This document shows positions 7,886 to 17,040 of a stretch of 47,254 bases of DNA, one piece after another. Both the position numbers and the translations under genes were made by a program. The notes beneath the pieces were generated by a model. That model ran no database searches, was not told the origin of the DNA, and saw nothing but the letters and a program-made list of their open reading frames with translations. The DNA is from an uncultured Eubacteriales bacterium (lineage in GTDB: Bacteria > Bacillota > Clostridia > Oscillospirales > CAG-272). The stretch's first letter is position 1. The number at the start of each line of letters is the position of its first letter. The stretch is from NCBI GenBank assembly GCA_949451655.1, contig CASTST010000005.1, positions 1 to 47,254 on the forward strand, written 5' to 3'.

Positions 7886-8518
7886 ATGAAAAAAGGAATC
7901 ATTGGAAAGAAGCTGGGCATGACCCAGATCTTCGCTGAAAACGGCGCTGCGATCCCTGTAACAGTGATTGATGCCGGTCCGTGTTTCGTTGTACAGAAGA
8001 AAACACAGGCTACAGACGGCTACAGCGCAGTACAGCTTGGTTATGAAGACATCCGGGAAAAGCTGGTTACAAAACCCCGCGCCGGACACTTCAAAAAAGC
8101 AAACGTGCCCGCAAAGCGGCACCTGAAAGAATTCCGTCTCGAAAACGCTGAAGAAATGAACGTGGGCGACGTAGTGGCCGTCGATACCTTCGCCGCAGGC
8201 GAAAAGGTCGACATCACCGGCATTACAAAGGGTCGCGGATATACCGGCGCAGTTAAGAGATGGGGTCACCACATTTTAAGAATGACACACGGTACAGGAC
8301 CGATTCACCGTCAGGTGGGTTCCATGGGCGCATGTTCCACTCCGTCCCGTGTCATGAAAAATAAAAAGATGGCAGGACAGTACGGTAACGAACAGGTAAC
8401 CGTTCTGAATCTGGAAGTTGTTAAAATCGACGCGGAAAAAGGTCTGATTGCCGTAAAGGGTGCCGTTCCCGGCGCTAAAGGCGGAATCGTGTTTATCCGT
8501 GACAGCGTGAAAGCATAA
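7886..8518 (+). CDS. rplC: 50S ribosomal protein L3
   Basis: The protein has 210 residues from the ATG at 7886, which lies just after TTGGAGG; an earlier in-frame TTG overlaps that ribosome-binding site. It opens with [16 protein letters not shown], typical of L3. The extended loop that reaches the peptidyl transferase centre reads [16 protein letters not shown] and is followed by [16 protein letters not shown]3 is an early assembly protein of the large subunit. Confidence 0.97.
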   Translation: MKKGIIGKKLGMTQIFAENGAAIPVTVIDAGPCFVVQKKTQATDGYSAVQLGYEDIREKLVTKPRAGHFKKANVPAKRHLKEFRLENAEEMNVGDVVAVDTFAAGEKVDITGITKGRGYTGAVKRWGHHILRMTHGTGPIHRQVGSMGACSTPSRVMKNKKMAGQYGNEQVTVLNLEVVKIDAEKGLIAVKGAVPGAKGGIVFIRDSVKA

Positions 8519-8537
8519 GGGGAAGGAGGAAGAACAA

Positions 8538-9164
8538 ATGCCAGAGATTAAAGTAGTAAATATGGCAGGTGCCGATGCAGGCACAATGAAACTGTCTGAT
8601 AAAGTGTTTGGCGCCGAGGTAAAACCCAGCATCCTCCATTCTGCTGTAAGAATGTATCTGCTGAACCAGCGCCAGGGTACCCAGTCCACCCTGACCCGTA
8701 CAGAAGTATCCGGCGGCGGCAAAAAGCCCTGGAGACAGAAGGGAAGCGGACGTGCAAGACAGGGTTCCACCCGTTCTCCCCAGTGGACACACGGCGGCGT
8801 AGCCCTTGGACCGAAGCCCCGCTCCTACCGGGTGACAATGAACAAGAAGGCAAGACAGAAGGCGCTCTTCGGTGCATTGACATCCAAAGTGGCAGGCAGC
8901 GAAATGATTGTTGTAGATCAGATCGCAGCCAGCGAATATAAAACCAAAGTGATGGTGAAAATGCTCTCCGATATCGGCGCAGCAAAGAAAACCCTTGTTG
9001 TGCTCCCTGAGGTAGACTGCAAGGTTATCGCAAGCCTGCAGAACATCGAGGGTGTGAAGGTTGCACAGTACAACGCCATCAACGTATACGACATACTGAA
9101 CTGCGATTCCCTGGTTGCCAGCAAGGCTGCTGTGGAGAAAATCGAGGAGGTATACGCGAAATGA
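8538..9164 (+). CDS. rplD: 50S ribosomal protein L4
   Basis: This 208-residue protein carries the long internal loop that lines the peptide exit tunnel, with the conserved stretch TEVSGGGKKPWRQKGSGRAR (about residues 49-68). In some bacteria L4 represses its own operon by binding the S10 leader, which makes it a candidate ligand for the long leader here. It starts 19 nt after rplC with GGAAGGAGG upstream, and its stop overlaps the rplW start as ATGA. Confidence 0.97.
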   Translation: MPEIKVVNMAGADAGTMKLSDKVFGAEVKPSILHSAVRMYLLNQRQGTQSTLTRTEVSGGGKKPWRQKGSGRARQGSTRSPQWTHGGVALGPKPRSYRVTMNKKARQKALFGALTSKVAGSEMIVVDQIAASEYKTKVMVKMLSDIGAAKKTLVVLPEVDCKVIASLQNIEGVKVAQYNAINVYDILNCDSLVASKAAVEKIEEVYAK

Positions 9165-9454
9165 AATTAGCACAGGACATTATCTTGAAGCCGATTATCA
9201 CTGAGAAGGCTATGGACGATATCTCCATGAAGAAATACACCTTCAAAGTGGCTACGGACGCAACAAAGCCTGAAATTGCAAAAGCAGTGGAAGAGCTGTT
9301 CGGCGTGAAGGTAGCGGCTGTAAATACAATGAACATGAAAAGAAAACCCAAAAGACTCCGTTACAGCAGCGGTTACACCGCAGCATGGACCAAGGCGATC
9401 GTAACACTGACCGCTGACTCCAAGACGATTGAGTTCTTTGAGGGAATGAACTAA
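9161..9454 (+). CDS. rplW: 50S ribosomal protein L23
   Basis: This 97-residue protein matches L23 (DIILKPIITEKAM at the start, VNTMNMKRKPKRLR in the rRNA-binding loop). L23 lies at the tunnel exit and docks signal recognition particle and trigger factor. Its ATG overlaps the rplD stop by 4 nt, so the two are translationally coupled. Confidence 0.97.
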   Translation: MKLAQDIILKPIITEKAMDDISMKKYTFKVATDATKPEIAKAVEELFGVKVAAVNTMNMKRKPKRLRYSSGYTAAWTKAIVTLTADSKTIEFFEGMN

Positions 9455-9468
9455 GGGAGGAGTAGAAA

Positions 9469-10299
9469 ATGCCTACAATTAAGTATAAGCCTACGACGCC
9501 GGCAAGAAGAAATATGTCGGTTTCCTCCTTTGTGGAAATCACAAAGAAGACTCCTGAAAAAAGCCTTCTGGAAGTTAAGAAGAAGCATGCTGGTCGTAAC
9601 AGCTATGGCCGCATCACCGTTCGCCATAAGGGCGGCGGAAACCGTCAGAAATACCGTGTGATCGACTTCCGCCGTACTTCTGATAAGCCCGCAACTGTAA
9701 TCGGCGTTGAGTACGACCCGAACCGCTCTGCTTACATCGCTCTGGTGCAGGACGATGAAGGCAAGAAGAGCTATGTACTCTGTCCTGTCGGCGTTACCGA
9801 CGGTATGGTGTTGCATAACGGCGCAGGCGCAGATATCAAACCGGGTAACACCCTGGAAATCGCTGATATCCCCGTTGGTACCTTCATTCACAACATTGAG
9901 CTGTATCCCGGCAAGGGCGGTCAGCTGGTTCGTGCAGCAGGCACCCAGGCACAGCTCATGGCAAAAGAAGGATCCATGGCACAGGTTCGTCTGCCTTCCG
10001 GCGAAGTGCGTTATATCCGGATGAACTGCAAGGCAACCATTGGTCAGGTGAGCAACATCGAACACGATACTGTGAAAATCGGTAAAGCAGGTCGTAAGCG
10101 TCACATGGGTATCCGCCCAACAGTGCGCGGTTCCGTAATGAACCCCTGCGATCACCCCCACGGTGGTGGTGAAGGACGTTCTCCCATCGGTCGTCCGGGT
10201 CCTGTAACTCCTTGGGGTAAACCTGCTCTGGGTTATAAGACACGGAAAAAGAAGAACACCACTGACAAGTTCATCGTAAAACGCAGAAACAGCAAGTAA
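9469..10299 (+). CDS. rplB: 50S ribosomal protein L2
   Basis: The 276 residues span the full L2 family. [15 protein letters not shown] lies in the N-terminal RNA-binding domain, and [20 protein letters not shown] near the C-terminus contains the conserved histidine linked to peptidyl transfer. L2 joins the two subunits. The gene sits 14 nt after rplW with a GGGAGGAG ribosome-binding site. Confidence 0.98.
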   Translation: MPTIKYKPTTPARRNMSVSSFVEITKKTPEKSLLEVKKKHAGRNSYGRITVRHKGGGNRQKYRVIDFRRTSDKPATVIGVEYDPNRSAYIALVQDDEGKKSYVLCPVGVTDGMVLHNGAGADIKPGNTLEIADIPVGTFIHNIELYPGKGGQLVRAAGTQAQLMAKEGSMAQVRLPSGEVRYIRMNCKATIGQVSNIEHDTVKIGKAGRKRHMGIRPTVRGSVMNPCDHPHGGGEGRSPIGRPGPVTPWGKPALGYKTRKKKNTTDKFIVKRRNSK

Positions 10300-10316
10300 G
10301 GAAGGAGTAAGTTTTC

Positions 10317-10601
10317 ATGAGCAGAAGTTTGAAGAAAGCCCCCTTCGTCGAAGCGAAGCTGTACGCGCGCGTATGTGCTATGAATGAGAAGGGTGAGAAA
10401 AAGGTGCTCAAAACATGGTCGAGAGCATCCACCATATTCCCTGAGTTTGTTGGACACACCTTTGCTGTACACGACGGAAGAAAACACATCCCCGTATACG
10501 TAACAGAGGACATGGTCGGTCATAAGCTGGGTGAGTTCGCACCCACCCGTACCTTTAAAGGTCACGCCGGCTCCAAAACATCCAACTCAGGTAAGAAATA
10601 A
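10317..10601 (+). CDS. rpsS: 30S ribosomal protein S19
   Basis: This 94-residue protein matches S19: [12 protein letters not shown] at the start, [14 protein letters not shown] and [19 protein letters not shown]19 binds the 16S head together with S13. The gene is 17 nt after rplB with AAGGAGTAAG upstream. Confidence 0.97.
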   Translation: MSRSLKKAPFVEAKLYARVCAMNEKGEKKVLKTWSRASTIFPEFVGHTFAVHDGRKHIPVYVTEDMVGHKLGEFAPTRTFKGHAGSKTSNSGKK

Positions 10602-10620
10602 TTAGGGAGGAAATGTAGAA

Positions 10621-10968
10621 ATGGAACAGACCAAAGAAGCAAGATCCTATCTGAAGTTTGTGCGCATCTCCCCCCGGAAGGTTAAAATCGTTCTGGATTT
10701 GATCCGCGGCAAGGATGTGAAGGTAGCGCGCGGTATTTTGAAGAATACCCCCAAGGCTGCATGCGAACATCTGATTAAGCTGCTGGATCGTGCTGTTGCA
10801 GATGCAGACAACAACTTCGGAATGGATACAGACAGACTGTATGTGTCCGAGTGCTTTGTAACCCCCGGCATGACGCTGAAAAGAATGATGCCCAGAGGTA
10901 AGGGAAGCGCAGACAGAATTCTGAAAAGAACCAGTCACATCACCCTCGCGGTGAAAGAAAAGGAATGA
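10621..10968 (+). CDS. rplV: 50S ribosomal protein L22
   Basis: This 115-residue protein matches L22 ([19 protein letters not shown], then the beta hairpin region [20 protein letters not shown]). That hairpin narrows the exit tunnel and is a site of macrolide-resistance changes in other bacteria; I see no loop deletion or insertion. The gene is 19 nt after rpsS, with GGGAGG upstream. Confidence 0.97.
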   Translation: MEQTKEARSYLKFVRISPRKVKIVLDLIRGKDVKVARGILKNTPKAACEHLIKLLDRAVADADNNFGMDTDRLYVSECFVTPGMTLKRMMPRGKGSADRILKRTSHITLAVKEKE

Positions 10969-10984
10969 AGGAGGCAAGGAGACA

Positions 10985-11842
10985 ATGGGTCAGAAAGTAA
11001 ATCCCCACGGCTTTCGCGTGGGAGTCATTAAAAACTGGGACTCCAGATGGTACGCCAAGGACGAAGTGTTCGGCGATACTCTGGTAAACGACTACAACGT
11101 AAGAAAATACCTGAAGAAACGTCTCATGAACGCCGGCATTCCGAGAATTGAGATCGAACGGGACAACACCGGCAAAATCCGCGTTTATATTCACTGCGCA
11201 AAGCCCGGCATGATTATCGGTCGTGACGGCGCGGAGATCGAAAAGCTGCGCGTTGATCTGGAAAAGATGACCGGCGCACCTGTGTCCGTGAACGTAATCG
11301 CAGTAAAACCTGTGGAAATGAGCGCACAGCTCGTTGCAGAAAACATCGCAAGCCAGCTGGAACGCCGTATCGGCTTCCGCCGTGCTATGAAGCAGTCCAT
11401 CGGACGTACCATGCGCATGGGCGCAAAGGGTATCAAGATTACTGTGTCCGGTCGTCTGGGCGGCGCGGAAATCGCCCGCAGCGAGCACTACCATGAGGGT
11501 ACCATTCCGCTGCAGACACTGCGTGCCGATATCGATTACGGTTTTTGGGAAGCAAATACCACTTACGGTAAAATCGGCGTTAAAGTTTGGATCTACAAGG
11601 GCGAGGTTCTCCCCGAGGTAGCAAGAGTGCAGACAGGCGCATCAGAAGAACGCCGTCAGCAGAACAACCGCCGTGATAACCGTGGTCGTGGAGACCGCAG
11701 AGACAACCGCGGACGCGGAGATCGTCGCGATAACCGCGGCGGACAGCGTCGTGACGGCGGCAGACCGGGCACAGGCCGCGCAGGCGGTCAGGGTCGGCAG
11801 GGTCAGGGCCCCAGAAATAACAGTGAAGGGGGCGCAAAATAA
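10985..11842 (+). CDS. rpsC: 30S ribosomal protein S3 with long Arg/Gly/Asp/Asn-rich tail
   Basis: At 285 residues this S3 is some 50-65 longer than usual. The body is normal: [14 protein letters not shown] at the start, the KH-domain GXXG-type segment [15 protein letters not shown], and the C-terminal domain ending near [12 protein letters not shown]. The extra tail (from about residue 220) repeats RRDNRGRGD-like units and then turns Gly/Gln/Arg rich. S3 lines the mRNA entry channel and helps unwind mRNA, so a basic RGG-like tail could add RNA contact; that is inference. The stop overlaps the rplP start. Confidence 0.96.
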   Translation: MGQKVNPHGFRVGVIKNWDSRWYAKDEVFGDTLVNDYNVRKYLKKRLMNAGIPRIEIERDNTGKIRVYIHCAKPGMIIGRDGAEIEKLRVDLEKMTGAPVSVNVIAVKPVEMSAQLVAENIASQLERRIGFRRAMKQSIGRTMRMGAKGIKITVSGRLGGAEIARSEHYHEGTIPLQTLRADIDYGFWEANTTYGKIGVKVWIYKGEVLPEVARVQTGASEERRQQNNRRDNRGRGDRRDNRGRGDRRDNRGGQRRDGGRPGTGRAGGQGRQGQGPRNNSEGGAK

Positions 11843-12273
11843 TGTTAATGCCGAAAAGAGTTAAGTACAGACGTGTACACAGAGGTCGTATGAAAGGTCG
11901 CGCAACCCGCGGTAACAGAATTACCAGCGGTAATTTCGGTCTGATTGCACAGGAACCCGCATGGATCACCAGCAACCAGATTGAAGCAGCCCGTATTGCG
12001 ATGACCCGTTACACCAAGCGTGGCGGTAAAGTATGGATTAAGATTTTCCCCGATAAACCGATCACTGAGAAGCCGGCTGAAACCCGAATGGGTTCCGGTA
12101 AAGGTTCTCCCGAATATTGGGTGGCTGTGGTTAAACCGGGCCGCGTAATGTTCGAAATGGACGGCGTATCCGAGGAAGTAGCAAGAGAAGCAATGCGTCT
12201 TGCAATGCACAAGCTCCCCATTAAGTGTCGTTTCGCGACCAAGGAGCAGCTTGACAAGGAACTGGAGGGATAA
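11842..12273 (+). CDS. rplP: 50S ribosomal protein L16
   Basis: This 143-residue protein matches L16: [19 protein letters not shown] at the start, then [19 protein letters not shown] and [21 protein letters not shown]16 positions the A-site tRNA near the peptidyl transferase centre. Its ATG overlaps the rpsC TAA by one base, so its translation is probably coupled to rpsC. Confidence 0.97.
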   Translation: MLMPKRVKYRRVHRGRMKGRATRGNRITSGNFGLIAQEPAWITSNQIEAARIAMTRYTKRGGKVWIKIFPDKPITEKPAETRMGSGKGSPEYWVAVVKPGRVMFEMDGVSEEVAREAMRLAMHKLPIKCRFATKEQLDKELEG

Positions 12274-12276
12274 GCT

Positions 12277-12465
12277 GTGAAAGCAACTGAACTGAGAAAA
12301 ATGTCGGAAGCAGATCTGGGCACCAAGCTGTTGGACCTGAAAAAGGAACTGTTCAATCTGCGTTTCCAGCACGCAATCAATCAGCTTGACAACCCCCACA
12401 AGATTGCGGATGTAAAGAAAGATATCGCACGGGTTATGACCATAATCCGTGAGAAGAAAGCGTAA
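12277..12465 (+). CDS. rpmC: 50S ribosomal protein L29
   Basis: This 62-residue helical protein starts at GTG, 3 nt after the rplP stop, with GGAGGG inside the end of rplP. It matches L29 ([37 protein letters not shown]). L29 sits beside L23 at the tunnel exit. Confidence 0.96.
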   Translation: MKATELRKMSEADLGTKLLDLKKELFNLRFQHAINQLDNPHKIADVKKDIARVMTIIREKKA

Positions 12466-12479
12466 GGGGGTACTGACGA

Positions 12480-12743
12480 ATGGCAGACGAAACACGCGCA
12501 CTGAGAAAGACCAGAGTGGGCAAGGTAGTCAGCGATAAAATGGACAAGACCATTGTTATTGCGATCACCGATCACGTAAAGCATCCCACTTACGGCAAAA
12601 TCATTAAAAGAACTGTAAAACTCCATGCCCATGACGAGGAAAATGCATGCGGCATCGGAGATACCGTAAAGGTAATGGAAACCAGACCGCTGTCCAAATC
12701 CAAGAGATGGCGTCTTGTGGAAATCATCGAGAAGGCGAAGTAA
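12480..12743 (+). CDS. rpsQ: 30S ribosomal protein S17
   Basis: The 87 residues match S17: [39 protein letters not shown] and the [16 protein letters not shown] ending. It is an OB-fold primary 16S-binding protein. The gene is 14 nt after rpmC, with AAGGGGG upstream, and is followed by a 72-nt gap before rplN. Confidence 0.97.
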   Translation: MADETRALRKTRVGKVVSDKMDKTIVIAITDHVKHPTYGKIIKRTVKLHAHDEENACGIGDTVKVMETRPLSKSKRWRLVEIIEKAK

Positions 12744-12815
12744 TCTTCACCGCTCCTAAAAAAAGGATATGTCAAAGCGCATACCGAAAAATTCAACAGG
12801 AGGACTTGCTATAAA

Positions 12816-13184
12816 ATGATTCAGCAGCAGTCACTAATGAAGGTAGCTGACAACACCGGTGCAAAAGAACTGATGTGCATCCGTGTGCTGGGCGGCTCCG
12901 GCAGACGTTACGGCAACATCGGCGATGTGGTCGTATGTGCTGTAAAGAAAGCAGCTCCCGGCGGCGTTGTGAAAAAAGGCGATGTTGTCCGCGCTGTTAT
13001 AGTAAGAAGCGTTAAGGGACTTCGCCGTGCCGACGGTTCTTACATTAAATTTGATGAAAACGCAGCCGTTATCATCAACGACGATAAAAACCCCAAGGGA
13101 ACCCGTATCTTTGGACCGGTGGCGCGCGAACTGCGTGAGCACGAGTACACCAAGATCCTGTCCCTTGCACCGGAAGTACTGTAA
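12816..13184 (+). CDS. rplN: 50S ribosomal protein L14
   Basis: The 122 residues are canonical for L14 ([50 protein letters not shown]-like ending). L14 forms part of an intersubunit bridge and is the binding site of the silencing factor RsfS. It opens the spc-type segment of the cluster; AGGAGG lies upstream. Confidence 0.98.
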   Translation: MIQQQSLMKVADNTGAKELMCIRVLGGSGRRYGNIGDVVVCAVKKAAPGGVVKKGDVVRAVIVRSVKGLRRADGSYIKFDENAAVIINDDKNPKGTRIFGPVARELREHEYTKILSLAPEVL

Positions 13185-13199
13185 AGGAGGCACACTGAA

Positions 13200-13514
13200 A
13201 TGAAAAAAGTTCATGTAAAGCGCGACGATACAGTTATTATCGTGTCCGGAGATGACAAGGGCAAAACCGGTAAGGTTTTACAGGTAGCACCCAAGGAAGG
13301 CAAAATCATTGTCGAGGGCGTTAACATTGTGAAAAAGCATGTAAAACCCCGTCCGCCCCAGGAAAACGGCGGCATCGTAGAAGCAGAAGGCGCTTTCTAC
13401 GCTTGCAAGGCACAGCTGTACTGCAGCAAGTGCAAAAAGGCAACCCGTCCTTCCATCAAGATCGACGGCGACCAGAAAAAAAGAGTCTGCGCAAAATGCG
13501 GCGCAGAAATTTAA
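13200..13514 (+). CDS. rplX: 50S ribosomal protein L24
   Basis: The 104-residue protein has an N-terminal KOW motif (VIIVSGDDKGKTGKVLQV) and a C-terminal zinc-ribbon-like pair CSKC...CAKC. L24 starts large-subunit assembly. The gene is 15 nt after rplN, with AAAGGAGG overlapping the rplN stop. Confidence 0.97.
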   Translation: MKKVHVKRDDTVIIVSGDDKGKTGKVLQVAPKEGKIIVEGVNIVKKHVKPRPPQENGGIVEAEGAFYACKAQLYCSKCKKATRPSIKIDGDQKKRVCAKCGAEI

Positions 13515-13529
13515 GGGAGGAAAACGTAA

Positions 13530-14084
13530 ATGGCTAGAATCAAAGATTTATATCAATCCGACGTTGCTCCCGCTCTGATGAAAAAATATCAGTATGAAAG
13601 CGTTATGCAGATTCCGAAGCTTGACAAGATCGTTGTCAACGTTGGAGCCGGTGACGCGAAGGACAATGGAAAGGTAATTGATACCATCATCAGCGAACTT
13701 ACCGCAATCACAGGACAGAAGGCAGTTCCTACCTTTGCCAGAAAGTCCGTTGCAAACTTTAAACTGCGTGAAGGCATGAAGATCGGCGCAAAGGTTACTC
13801 TGCGCGGTCAGAACATGTACGAGTTTGTAGACAGACTCTTCAACTTTGCGCTGCCCCGCGTGCGTGACTTCAAGGGCATCAATCCCGATGCGTTTGACGG
13901 CCGCGGCAACTACGCGCTGGGTCTGAAAGAACAGCTCATCTTCCCGGAAATCGAATATGATAAAATCGACAAAATCCGCGGAATGGATATTGTGTTCGTA
14001 ACAACAGCAAACACAGACGCTGAAGCAAGAGATCTGCTCAGCATGCTGGGTGCACCCTTTGCAAAGGAAGGAGCAGAGAAGTAA
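13530..14084 (+). CDS. rplE: 50S ribosomal protein L5
   Basis: The 184 residues match L5 ([75 protein letters not shown]). L5 binds 5S rRNA in the central protuberance. The gene is 15 nt after rplX with GGGAGGAAAA upstream. Confidence 0.98.
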   Translation: MARIKDLYQSDVAPALMKKYQYESVMQIPKLDKIVVNVGAGDAKDNGKVIDTIISELTAITGQKAVPTFARKSVANFKLREGMKIGAKVTLRGQNMYEFVDRLFNFALPRVRDFKGINPDAFDGRGNYALGLKEQLIFPEIEYDKIDKIRGMDIVFVTTANTDAEARDLLSMLGAPFAKEGAEK

Positions 14085-14085
14085 G

Positions 14086-14271
14086 ATGGCTAAGAAAGCG
14101 ATGGTTCTGAAACAGCAGAAAAAGCAGAAGTATTCCACCAGAGAGTACACACGCTGCAAAATTTGCGGACGTCCCCATTCTTACCTGCGCAAGTACGGTA
14201 TCTGCCGTATCTGCTTCAGAGAACTTGCTTATAAGGGTGAAATCCCCGGTGTTCGCAAGGCAAGCTGGTAA
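14086..14271 (+). CDS. rpsN: 30S ribosomal protein S14, zinc type (type Z)
   Basis: The start at 14086, one base after the rplE stop, gives a 61-residue protein of the usual type Z length. It carries the zinc knuckle CKICGRP...CRICF. Type Z S14 is the zinc-dependent form; many genomes keep a zinc-free paralogue elsewhere. GAAGGAGCAG inside the end of rplE is the ribosome-binding site. An earlier in-frame ATG would add 12 residues absent from the family, so I rejected it. Confidence 0.97.
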   Translation: MAKKAMVLKQQKKQKYSTREYTRCKICGRPHSYLRKYGICRICFRELAYKGEIPGVRKASW

Positions 14272-14412
14272 GCAGTAAACGAGGACAAAAACCCGGCGCC
14301 GACGGCGCCACCCATCCCCACGGATAGGAATTCATAGAAGAATTAACCGTCTGTGTGCGGCCGCACAGTGCGGCAGCAAGAAATTATACTTGCATGACAG
14401 GAGGAAAAAACA
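14272..14412 (+). promoter_or_regulatory. Palindrome-rich 141-nt spacer between rpsN and rpsH
   Basis: The gap contains the perfect hairpin GGCGCC-GAC-GGCGCC (14295-14309) and the perfect 14-nt palindrome TGTGCGGCCGCACA (14354-14367). S8 regulates the spc operon in E. coli by binding mRNA near rplE, so an S8 site just before rpsH is a reasonable guess, but I cannot match the known S8 core. GGAGGAAAAAA precedes rpsH. Confidence 0.4.
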
Positions 14413-14811
14413 ATGCAAATGTCAGACGTAATTGCGGATATGCTGACGAGAATCAGAAACGCAAGCAACGCAAAGCACGATACCGTAGACATCCCCGCTT
14501 CCAACATGAAGAAAGCAATCGCAGATATTCTGCTCAGCGAGGGATACATCAAAGGCGTCCAGATCATCGAGGACGGCAAACAGGGTGTGATCCGCGTGTC
14601 TCTGAAATATGAGGCAGGCAAGCAGAAGGTCATCCATGGCCTGCGCAGAGTATCCAAGCCCGGTCTGCGTATCTATTCCAACTACGAGGATATGCCCAAG
14701 GTTATGAACGGTCTGGGCATCGCAATCGTATCCACTTCCAAAGGCATCATGACCGACAAAAAGGCAAGACGCGAAAAAGTCGGCGGCGAAATTCTCGCCT
14801 TTGTATGGTAA
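14413..14811 (+). CDS. rpsH: 30S ribosomal protein S8
   Basis: The 132 residues match S8 from [17 protein letters not shown] through [17 protein letters not shown] to the C-terminal segment [20 protein letters not shown]. It is a primary binder of 16S helix 21 and a known autoregulator of spc operons. The gene lies 141 nt after rpsN, an unusually long gap for this cluster. Confidence 0.98.
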   Translation: MQMSDVIADMLTRIRNASNAKHDTVDIPASNMKKAIADILLSEGYIKGVQIIEDGKQGVIRVSLKYEAGKQKVIHGLRRVSKPGLRIYSNYEDMPKVMNGLGIAIVSTSKGIMTDKKARREKVGGEILAFVW

Positions 14812-14829
14812 GAAAGGGGGAGAATTGAT

Positions 14830-15369
14830 ATGTCAAGAATTGGTAGAGAACCTATTACCATTCCCTCCGGCGTTGAGGTTACTCTGGGTGCAGAAAACGA
14901 AATCACCGTAAAGGGTCCTCTGGGAACTCTGTGCGAAAAAATGCACAGCAGCATGACCATTGCCCGGGACGGCGATGTACTGACTGTTACCCGCCCCAAC
15001 GACGATAAGGAAATGAGAAGTCTCCACGGACTGACCCGTGCACTGCTGTTCAATATGGTGCAGGGCGTAACCCAGGGATATTCCAAGAAACTGGAAATCA
15101 ACGGCGTAGGCTACCGTGCTGAAAAATCCGGCACAAAGCTGAACCTGAAGCTGGGCTTCTCCCACGATGTTGTGTTCGAGGAAGGCGACAGCGTAACCTT
15201 TGAAGTACCGGATGCAAACACTGTAATCGTAAAAAGCCCCAGCAAGCAGAAATGCGGGGAGATCGCAGCGCAGATCCGGAAGAAGAGACCGCCGGAACCG
15301 TACCTTGGTAAGGGCGTGAAGTATGAAACCGAGCGTATCCGCCGTAAGGCCGGAAAAGCTGGTAAATAA
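14830..15369 (+). CDS. rplF: 50S ribosomal protein L6
   Basis: The 179 residues form the two-domain L6 fold: MSRIGREPITIPSGVEV, GPLGTL, then GYRAEKSGTKLNLKLGFSH and the C-terminal PEPYLGKGVKYETERIRRKAGK. L6 lies near the factor-binding site. The gene is 18 nt after rpsH with AAAGGGGGAG upstream. Confidence 0.98.
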   Translation: MSRIGREPITIPSGVEVTLGAENEITVKGPLGTLCEKMHSSMTIARDGDVLTVTRPNDDKEMRSLHGLTRALLFNMVQGVTQGYSKKLEINGVGYRAEKSGTKLNLKLGFSHDVVFEEGDSVTFEVPDANTVIVKSPSKQKCGEIAAQIRKKRPPEPYLGKGVKYETERIRRKAGKAGK

Positions 15370-15387
15370 TGAAAGGAGGCGACAGGT

Positions 15388-15747
15388 ATGGTAGCAAAAA
15401 GGGACAAAAATCAGCAGCGGCTGAGAAGACACCGCCGTGTGCGCGGTAAGATCAGCGGCACAGCAGCACGGCCCAGGCTGTGTGTATACCGTTCCAATAA
15501 GAACATCTACGCACAGATCATCGACGATGTGAAGGGCGTAACCTTAGTCTCCGCATCCACTGTAGAAGCAGGCTTCGAGGGCACAACCAGCAATAAGGAA
15601 GCAGCAAAGAAAGTGGGTCAGAAGGTGGCTGAGAAGGCACTGGCAGCAGGAATTGAAACAGTTGTATTTGACCGCGGCGGTTATATCTATCACGGACGTG
15701 TATCGGAGCTTGCAGAGGGCGCAAGAGAAGCAGGACTGAAGTTCTGA
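15388..15747 (+). CDS. rplR: 50S ribosomal protein L18
   Basis: The 119 residues match L18, a 5S rRNA binder: [20 protein letters not shown], then [15 protein letters not shown] and [20 protein letters not shown]. The gene is 18 nt after rplF, with AAAGGAGGCGA upstream. A 73-nt gap follows before rpsE. Confidence 0.98.
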   Translation: MVAKRDKNQQRLRRHRRVRGKISGTAARPRLCVYRSNKNIYAQIIDDVKGVTLVSASTVEAGFEGTTSNKEAAKKVGQKVAEKALAAGIETVVFDRGGYIYHGRVSELAEGAREAGLKF

Positions 15748-15820
15748 TTCTCCCCTCCCATTTATCCGGTTTGTACACTGTTTAATTAACTTCAATTAAA
15801 CAAATTCAAGGAGAAAAGAC

Positions 15821-16327
15821 ATGGCAAAGAATTTTGACGCATCAACCGTGGAGCTTCAGGAGCGCCTGGTTGCTGTAAACCGCGTGTCCAAAACAGTAAA
15901 AGGCGGACGTATTGCCCGCTTTGCAGCCCTGATGGTTGTCGGCGATGGCAACGGTCACGTTGGCTTTGGTCTCGGTAAGGCTGCAGAAGTGCCGGAGGCA
16001 ATCCGCAAAGGCATTGAGGATGCAAAGAAAAATATGATCGAAGTACCCCTCAACGAAACCACCATTCCCCACGAGGTGCTTGGTGAGTTCGGCGCAGGCA
16101 AAGTATTGCTGAAGCCCGCCGCAGAAGGTACCGGAATCATTGCTGGTAAAACCGTTCGTGCAGTTGTAGAGCTTGCAGGCGTAAAGAATATCCGTGCAAA
16201 ATGCTTGCGTTCCAACAACCCCACAAACGTAATCAAAGCTACACTGGAAGGTCTGAAGTCTCTTCGTTCCGCAGAACAGGTAGCGAAAACCCGCGGCATT
16301 AGCGTGCAGCAGGTTACAAAAGGCTGA
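15821..16327 (+). CDS. rpsE: 30S ribosomal protein S5
   Basis: The 168 residues match S5: the N-terminal dsRNA-binding-like domain ([37 protein letters not shown]) and the C-terminal domain ([13 protein letters not shown]-like, here [13 protein letters not shown]). S5 affects decoding accuracy; the N-terminal loop known for spectinomycin resistance shows no deletion. Its ribosome-binding site is AAGGAG. Confidence 0.98.
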   Translation: MAKNFDASTVELQERLVAVNRVSKTVKGGRIARFAALMVVGDGNGHVGFGLGKAAEVPEAIRKGIEDAKKNMIEVPLNETTIPHEVLGEFGAGKVLLKPAAEGTGIIAGKTVRAVVELAGVKNIRAKCLRSNNPTNVIKATLEGLKSLRSAEQVAKTRGISVQQVTKG

Positions 16328-16341
16328 GGGAGGGTAACGAC

Positions 16342-16515
16342 ATGACAAAAGTAACACTTTCAAGAAGCCTAATCGGAGCAAATCCGAAGCAGAAAGCAAC
16401 TGCTGCGTCTCTGGGTCTGAGAAAGATCGGAGACAGCATTACCCATCAGGACGGACCCGTGCTGGATGGAAAGGTCAAGGTGATCTCTCACCTTGTAACC
16501 GTGGAGAAGGCGTAA
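16342..16515 (+). CDS. rpmD: 50S ribosomal protein L30
   Basis: This short gene encodes 57 residues, starting MTKVTLSRSLIGANPKQK and including SLGLRKIGDS, with HLVTVEKA at the C-terminus. It matches bacterial L30 and lies in the expected slot between rpsE and rplO. The start has GGGAGGG 10 nt upstream, 14 nt after rpsE. Confidence 0.95.
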   Translation: MTKVTLSRSLIGANPKQKATAASLGLRKIGDSITHQDGPVLDGKVKVISHLVTVEKA

Positions 16516-16592
16516 ACCACTCCAGACAGAAATATGTGCATCCGTAAGAGAGGCACAAAAAAAGAATGATTTCAACGTAAGGAGGAAAAACC

Positions 16593-17039
16593 ATGAAGCT
16601 CCATGAACTTTCACCGGCACCAGGATCTGTAAAGCAGGTATGGCGCAAAGGCAGAGGCCCGGGAAGCGGCAACGGCAAAACAGCCGGTAAAGGCCATAAG
16701 GGTCAGAACGCCCGCAGCGGCGGCGGAGTACGTCTTGGATTCGAAGGCGGACAGCTGCCTCTTTATAGAAAGCTTCCGAAGAGAGGCTTTAACAACATTC
16801 GTTTTGCAACACAGTATGCGATCGTCAATGTAGGCACACTGAACGATAAGTTTGCAGACGGTGAAACAGTCAATTTGGAAACACTTCTGGACAAGAAAAT
16901 TGTCCGCAAGGGTCTGGATGGACTGAAAGTGCTGGGAAGCGGCGAACTCACTAAGAAATTAACTGTTGAAGCGGCTGTCTTTTCAGGTACGGCAAAAGAA
17001 AAGATCGAAGCGGCAGGTGGAAAGACTGAGGTGAAGTAA
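16593..17039 (+). CDS. rplO: 50S ribosomal protein L15
   Basis: The 148 residues match L15: [14 protein letters not shown], the Gly/Lys/Arg-rich extension [19 protein letters not shown] and [18 protein letters not shown]. It is a late assembly protein of the large subunit. The gene starts 77 nt after rpmD and ends one base before the secY start. Confidence 0.97.
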   Translation: MKLHELSPAPGSVKQVWRKGRGPGSGNGKTAGKGHKGQNARSGGGVRLGFEGGQLPLYRKLPKRGFNNIRFATQYAIVNVGTLNDKFADGETVNLETLLDKKIVRKGLDGLKVLGSGELTKKLTVEAAVFSGTAKEKIEAAGGKTEVK

Positions 17040-17040
17040 G

